Assembly: GCA_963971305.1 (NCBI GenBank)
Contig: OZ020306.1
Location: 55,030,686-55,094,685 of the forward strand
Direction: 5' to 3'
Length of the DNA: 64,000 nt
Source of the DNA: Arcuatula senhousia
Lineage: Eukaryota; Mollusca; Bivalvia; Mytilida; Mytilidae
Below the pieces are notes generated by a model that was given only the letters and a program-made list of their open reading frames with translations, was not told the DNA's origin and did not search any database. The position numbers and the translations under genes were made by a program. Below are positions 59,960 to 64,000 of the stretch, one piece after another (position 1 is the stretch's first letter; each line of letters starts with the position of its first letter).

Positions 59960-60186
59960 CTATAAAATAAATATGACATGTATGAAAGAAGTTACCAGTT
60001 AAATGATTTAGACCATGGGCCAATTGCATAACCGCGAGCAGCGCCTACTGGCATCGTTGAAGGCTGCTGGCAGTTGTCCATTGTGGTTTTTCTGAATTGC
60101 CACTTGATTGTGGGCTGTGTCGCGTACACTCATTATTTTCTATTTGAAAGTAATGTCATCCTAAAACAAGAGTTAACACTAAAATA

Positions 60187-60927
60187 TATCTCGCCTGCTG
60201 GCACCATCGGAATACCTAGTTATTCAACTATACATTCATTAATTCTTGACATTTTCCTGTGGACCAACTAAAATGATTCTAGATATCATAGTCACTGAGA
60301 AACAGACTTAACATATATAACTGGAAAAAATATTTACAGTCATTTAGTGTACAAATGAGGTCAAGGTTAGATGACATTGTGACAGGCACAAAAACCCTAA
60401 TTTAATTCATCAATATCCTAAATATCAGATGACTTGCTATTATTATTTTCAAAAATTCATTTTCCACAAATTAAAGTCTTACAAAAAAGTGTGAAGCACG
60501 AAAAAGACAAACTTTCACAGAGCCACTGAAGCGTTAAAAAGGGGTCAAAGTCATATGGCATGGTAACAGTTGCGTAGACCATAACCTCAACTGTGTGTAT
60601 ACCAAATATCAGATGCCTAGCTATTATACTTTTCAAGAAATTCATTTTCTACAAATGTCTTACAAAGACGTTTTCAACTTTTAAAAAAATCTAAGTTCAC
60701 AGAGTCACTGGAGCATGAAAATGAGGTCAGGGTCACATGGCATTGTGACAGTTGTGTAGACCATAACCTGAACTGTCTTTATACCAAATATCAGATGCCT
60801 ATCTATTATACTTTTTTAGTAATTCATTTTCCACAAAAGTCTTACAAAAAAGTTTACGACGCCGCCACCGGAAAGTAATACCTATGTCTCGCTTCCGCTA
60901 CTATTCGTCGCAGGCAAGACAAAAATG
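60187..60927. mobile_element. TGTCTCGCCTG-family element in rotatin intron
   Basis: Left TCTCGCCTGCTGGCACCAT, right GCAGGCAAGACAAAAATG, same core words as 43846-44760. It is preceded by a retroelement tail (59995-60165). Confidence 0.8.
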
Positions 60928-61463
60928 AATAAAAGTTGCAAACTTTACATGGAATATTTACCTAACAGAAAAAAAACTATAGTAGTCATGTTAGAATAAT
61001 TATTACAGATGCTGCATCCAATGGTTTTTATAAGAAAAAGTTCTCTCCTAAATATCAGAAATACCTACTTAAATTCAAAGGATATCTTAATGTCTAAACA
61101 TTTTTTTTTATTAACAATGGCAGGCGTTCAAATTAACATTTGATAGCAAAAGGTCCAGGAATTTTTTTATGTCCTCATTAGGAGTACATGTAAATAAATA
61201 CATTGTACAGGTCCAGGTCTTTGGTAAATAAAATTTCAAAGGTCCTGAATCAAAAATTGAAGGTCCTGGACCTCGAACCATTACTAATTTGAACCCCTGA
61301 ATGGCTATAGTTTTTACTATCGAAAGTGAATATCGTTTCTGTAGGATATATCTATAATAAACAATTTGTTAAAGATTATACATGTACCATACATCTTTTT
61401 CATTTGAGACATATTAAAGAGAAAATCAAAAATCAAGGCCTACATTTTTTTAATTTTGGTTAC

Positions 61464-61578
61464 CTTTATGATATTTGGTCTCTGTAGAAACACTTCTGCT
61501 GGGAAATCTCTAAAGACAACATCACTAAGGAATTCACAGGAGCTGGCCAACAGGTGGGATTCTCTGCTCTGTAAAGAT
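61464..61578 (-). CDS. RTTN: rotatin exon with FPAEVFLQRP motif
   Basis: 115 bp, AG/GTAAC borders. Encodes SSCEFLSDVVFRDFPAEVF followed by LQRPNIIK, nearly the same as the human segment with FPAEIFLQRP. This exon was decisive for the rotatin assignment. Confidence 0.92.
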
Positions 61579-62304
61579 CTGTTGAAGAGAAGATAATATT
61601 GAATAATGATTAGTAAAATTATATTTTTAGTCATTTCTTTTCACCAAATTATAAACATTGAAGTAGTTCTATAATTTTGACATTTGAAAATTAATGAAAA
61701 AATGAACCTTTATGAATTGTGAAAATTTCTTGATCTGTTGATTAATATACATGTATATATAGATGTCTTTGTATTTATAAATGTACAAGTAGTTTTCTTT
61801 AGTGTTATTATACCATATAGCAGTTATTTTCACAGGGGTAAACTTTTGTGCTTTTTGTGTCATAAGGTATGTGAAAAAATTTTGCGGGTTTTATTTTTGT
61901 GGTTTGTGAATGTGTTCGTATATGATTTCTATTGGATGGTTATTTTTCGTGATTTACATCAACCGTAAAAAAATAAGCAAAAATATAACACTAAACGATA
62001 GCATGAAAAAAGAACTATAGAACAACTACACAATTTGATAATAAGGGTACACGAAAACTCAATTCAATTGTGAACTTATTTATTTTTGGACATGCTATTT
62101 AAATGCCACATTTTCCTCTTTACCTTTTTTCTGGGGAATAGTGGGATTTTCAAATGAGATATTAAAAGAGTAAATATAACAATTACAGATTAGTTTAGCA
62201 GCCTACCAAACTAAAGTAACAACAACAATATATATTCACAACCTGAAGCTAACTGATGTGAAAGTGGATCATGGAGAGAACCAAACAAACTGCATCACTT
62301 TTTT

Positions 62305-62535
62305 CTCTTAAAAATCTGACAAAGTCAAAAATGGCTGGATTTGGTTTAACAGGAAGTAGGTGAGCCACAGACCTGAAATCGAATCCCCATGTTGATGCTG
62401 CAAATCAACTATCAATAGGTTGTGATGAAAGGTTACTGAGAAAAACTATTACGAAAATTATTTGCTTGACCTCTGTCCGACAATTACCATTTTTTAACCC
62501 CTATTTTTAACTCCATCAAATCTGACAAAAAATCT
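62305..62535. mobile_element. diverged GGCCGGA-family element abutting a rotatin exon
   Basis: Left AAAAATGGCTGGATTTGG, AACAGGAAGTAGGTGAGC, right CATCAAATCTGACAAAAAAT. Its right edge lies within ~5 bp of the donor of the 62539-62623 exon. Confidence 0.65.
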
Positions 62536-62538
62536 TAC

Positions 62539-62623
62539 GTGTTTGTTGACAGGATGACATGTCTATCTGTTGGTGTCAAAGCTAACCATGGAAATGTGGT
62601 CAGATGAAAACTACTTGAGGTCT
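62539..62623 (-). CDS. RTTN: rotatin exon
   Basis: 85 bp with AG acceptor and GTAAG donor. Encodes TFPWLALTPTDRHV, a strongly conserved rotatin stretch (human TFPWLPLTTTDRHV from memory). Too short to appear as a long ORF; phase matches both neighbours. Confidence 0.88.
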
Positions 62624-63115
62624 CTACAATATAATTATTATATTCTATTACAAAAATACTTTATTGTTTTTGAAAATGGAACATCTTAAAATTTCCATTA
62701 GTCTTAGTTTAACGTTTAATTCATTATTACAATATTGTATAAAAAATATTTTTTTATATTATTACATTTATAATGTCTAGGACATTCCCATCTCTATTGT
62801 CAATTGAATTTTATGTTCTTTCATTGTGACATCATAATGGTTTGTAAACAAGTTGGTTGACATTGAAGACCAAAAGACGTTTGAATACAACATGTACAAC
62901 ATGGAAATAATTATATAGAAAGGATACCATAACATGAAACCCTGGATGAATCAAATGGTTCAATTCTTTTCGGAAAGACAAAAAGACAAATGTGTATAAA
63001 GTCAATTATGAAACAGCAGTTCGTGAGACACAACATCATCTTTAAGAAAGTAGTTTCCTGCAGTTCTATGTTAATCTCTCCCCAAAAAGAAATATTTTTA
63101 TCTAAAAACAGTAAT

Positions 63116-63245
63116 GGCAGCTCACTGCATGCAATATCATGTTTCAAGGAACACTTACAAAACTATTTGAAAATTGGCTGAAGGCATTATGCTATATCAG
63201 CTAACTGTTCCATAAAACATGATATTGAATGTGATGAGCTGCCAT
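63116..63245. repeat. imperfect inverted repeat in rotatin intron
   Basis: GGCAGCTCACTGCATGCAAT ... ATCATGTTTCAAGGAAC pairs with GTTCCATAAAACATGATATT ... GATGAGCTGCC, ~37-bp arms with several mismatches, ~55-bp spacer. Possibly a small decayed MITE. Confidence 0.6.
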
Positions 63246-63491
63246 AGTTATATAAAATTTCAGACTAAGAAAAAATAGAGTCAATAGTTATTGTAGAACA
63301 AGTAGTATCAGTTTACCAGCTTTGTTGTAAATTTACAAAGATTTTTTTGTTCTGATTAACAAAAAGATAATAATCAGGTGTTTTCATTAAAACAGATATT
63401 GTTTTTATTCCTTGACTTGTAAAACAACTGAATACTCTCAAATGACATGGTCGCATCAGAGAAGAAAATGCAATAGACCAGCAAAACCCAC

Positions 63492-63650
63492 CATTATTTG
63501 TATTGTGCTGCTGTTGTTGTTGTACTGCATCTATAGCATCTCTGTTAAAATAGCCAATGTTTTCGTCTCTTGTACCAGCTATGTAAGGCGTGTCCTGATT
63601 GGTTGGTGGTAAGGACGTCTGCACTGAATCAGCTGTTTCCTTACCAACCC
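63492..63650 (-). CDS. RTTN: rotatin exon (first visible)
   Basis: 159 bp, acceptor AG before 63650, donor GT after 63492; enters with two bases of a codon and leaves with one. Encodes a polar linker including ENIGYFNRD and a five-glutamine run, like the poorly conserved region after the first ARM repeats of rotatin. The ORF runs on past the donor, but the phase fits the next exon exactly. Confidence 0.7.
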
Positions 63651-63703
63651 CTACATAATAGAGAGACATATTAAAAGGAAATCAGAGTGCAAACTTCTTT
63701 CAA

Positions 63704-63921
63704 TTACTGGGAATTCATTCATTTTCGTGGGTACCAATTTTTTATTGTTTTATGAAAATGTATCCATTTCATTTGTGGATTCTTAAATTTGTGGTTCTGC
63801 AGTCTGCAGCATACAGATCAATTTTAAATTTGAATTTTGTGGGGTATCAAATTTTGTTGGTCAAGGCCACCCTCGAAACCACGAAAATTGATACCCCACA
63901 AATAAAAATGGAACCACAGTA
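63704..63921. mobile_element. ~218-bp palindromic MITE near rotatin exon
   Basis: TACTGGGAATTCATTCATTT on the left and AAAATGGAACCACAGTA on the right, with arms CGTGGGTACCAATTTT and AAAATTGATACCCCAC. Lies 54 bp 5' of the 63492-63650 exon, within the intron. Confidence 0.75.
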
Positions 63922-64000
63922 TGTAATAATGTATTTCAAAGGTCATGCATTAACATAACACAGAAAATCTCAAGTTATTGCACTCTTCATACTCTTACAG

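Larger units (their letters stand above)
48743..63650 (-). other. RTTN: Rotatin gene (RTTN), 18 visible internal exons; both termini missing from window
   Basis: Rotatin is a large armadillo/HEAT-type protein needed for centriole and cilium assembly and left-right patterning in vertebrates. Eighteen minus-strand segments with AG acceptors and GT donors join in compatible phase into ~840 codons without a stop. Their order and content follow vertebrate rotatin as I recall it: TFPWLALTPTDRHV, then FPAEVFLQRP, then a Ser-rich RPRGDG linker, then VPQFCGCVLEKALPLL, AYLEQVDRDKY, LAHPLPKVR, DADVLYEIAVFG, and FLFDEVARFD. The segment covers roughly residues 100-1000 of the ~2200-residue human protein. 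The first exon(s) lie beyond 64000. The exon after 48743 is not found anywhere in 1-48742, so either the next intron exceeds 48 kb and contains the TRIM-like genes, or the gene is broken here. Introns carry several small mobile elements and one minisatellite that copies a splice donor. Confidence 0.9.

Noticed and set aside
62990..63181. Plus-strand 63-codon ORF
   Set aside because: Overlaps the imperfect inverted repeat at 63116-63245, has no recognisable domain and lies antisense in a rotatin intron.
63313..63491. Extension of the first visible rotatin exon past 63492
   Set aside because: The GT at 63491-63490 is a usable donor and gives exact phase with the next exon; the extra residues have no rotatin similarity.
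1..64000. tRNA or rRNA genes
   Set aside because: No cloverleaf with recognisable A/B boxes or rRNA segment was noticed by eye; a covariance-model scan would be needed to exclude them.

Overview
The window is AT-rich animal DNA, most likely from a bivalve mollusc and plausibly a mussel. This rests on three things: intron-rich eukaryotic exons with GT/AG borders, an expanded family of TRIM-like B-box genes, and dense repeats built like the bivalve 'pearl' elements (short inverted ends, a core of ~160-180 bp tandem units, and a GGAC-type or GACGAC-type microsatellite near one end). The species assignment is an inference.

Genes. All clear genes lie on the minus strand. Four single-exon paralogues (760-2439, 18003-19673, 28629-30290, 45262-46932) encode 553-559 residue proteins with a B-box zinc finger, a coiled coil and an NHL/beta-propeller-like C-terminus but no RING. 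From 63650 down to 48743, eighteen phase-compatible exons encode about 840 residues of rotatin (RTTN), a centriole/cilium protein. The first exon(s) lie beyond the right edge and the C-terminal half is not seen in the window. Decayed genes are a tyrosine-recombinase-like gene (9240-12115), a reverse-transcriptase fragment (42358-42923) and a broken copy of part of one rotatin exon (57031-57129).

Layout. 1-5.1 kb: TRIM-like gene 1 and old flanking repeats. 5.1-15.0 kb: one ~9.9 kb insertion, made of a 9.34 kb element with inverted ends and large GTGGGACTT / AAGTCCCAC subterminal arrays sitting inside the microsatellite of a pearl-like element. 15.0-24.0 kb and 25.2-38.2 kb: a direct duplication carrying TRIM-like genes 2 and 3. 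Comparing the two copies reveals several insertions, some with target-site duplications. 33-40 kb: nested tandem-repeat elements. 40-45 kb: retroelement remnants and another repeat element. 45-47 kb: TRIM-like gene 4. 47.4-48.1 kb: a fold-back element. 48.7-63.7 kb: rotatin, with small elements in its introns.

The most unusual signals are (i) a 21-copy, 30-bp minisatellite at 52.97-53.60 kb that is a tandem amplification of a rotatin exon end together with its 5' splice site, and (ii) the nested 9.34 kb element with giant subterminal arrays enclosing tyrosine-recombinase-like exons.
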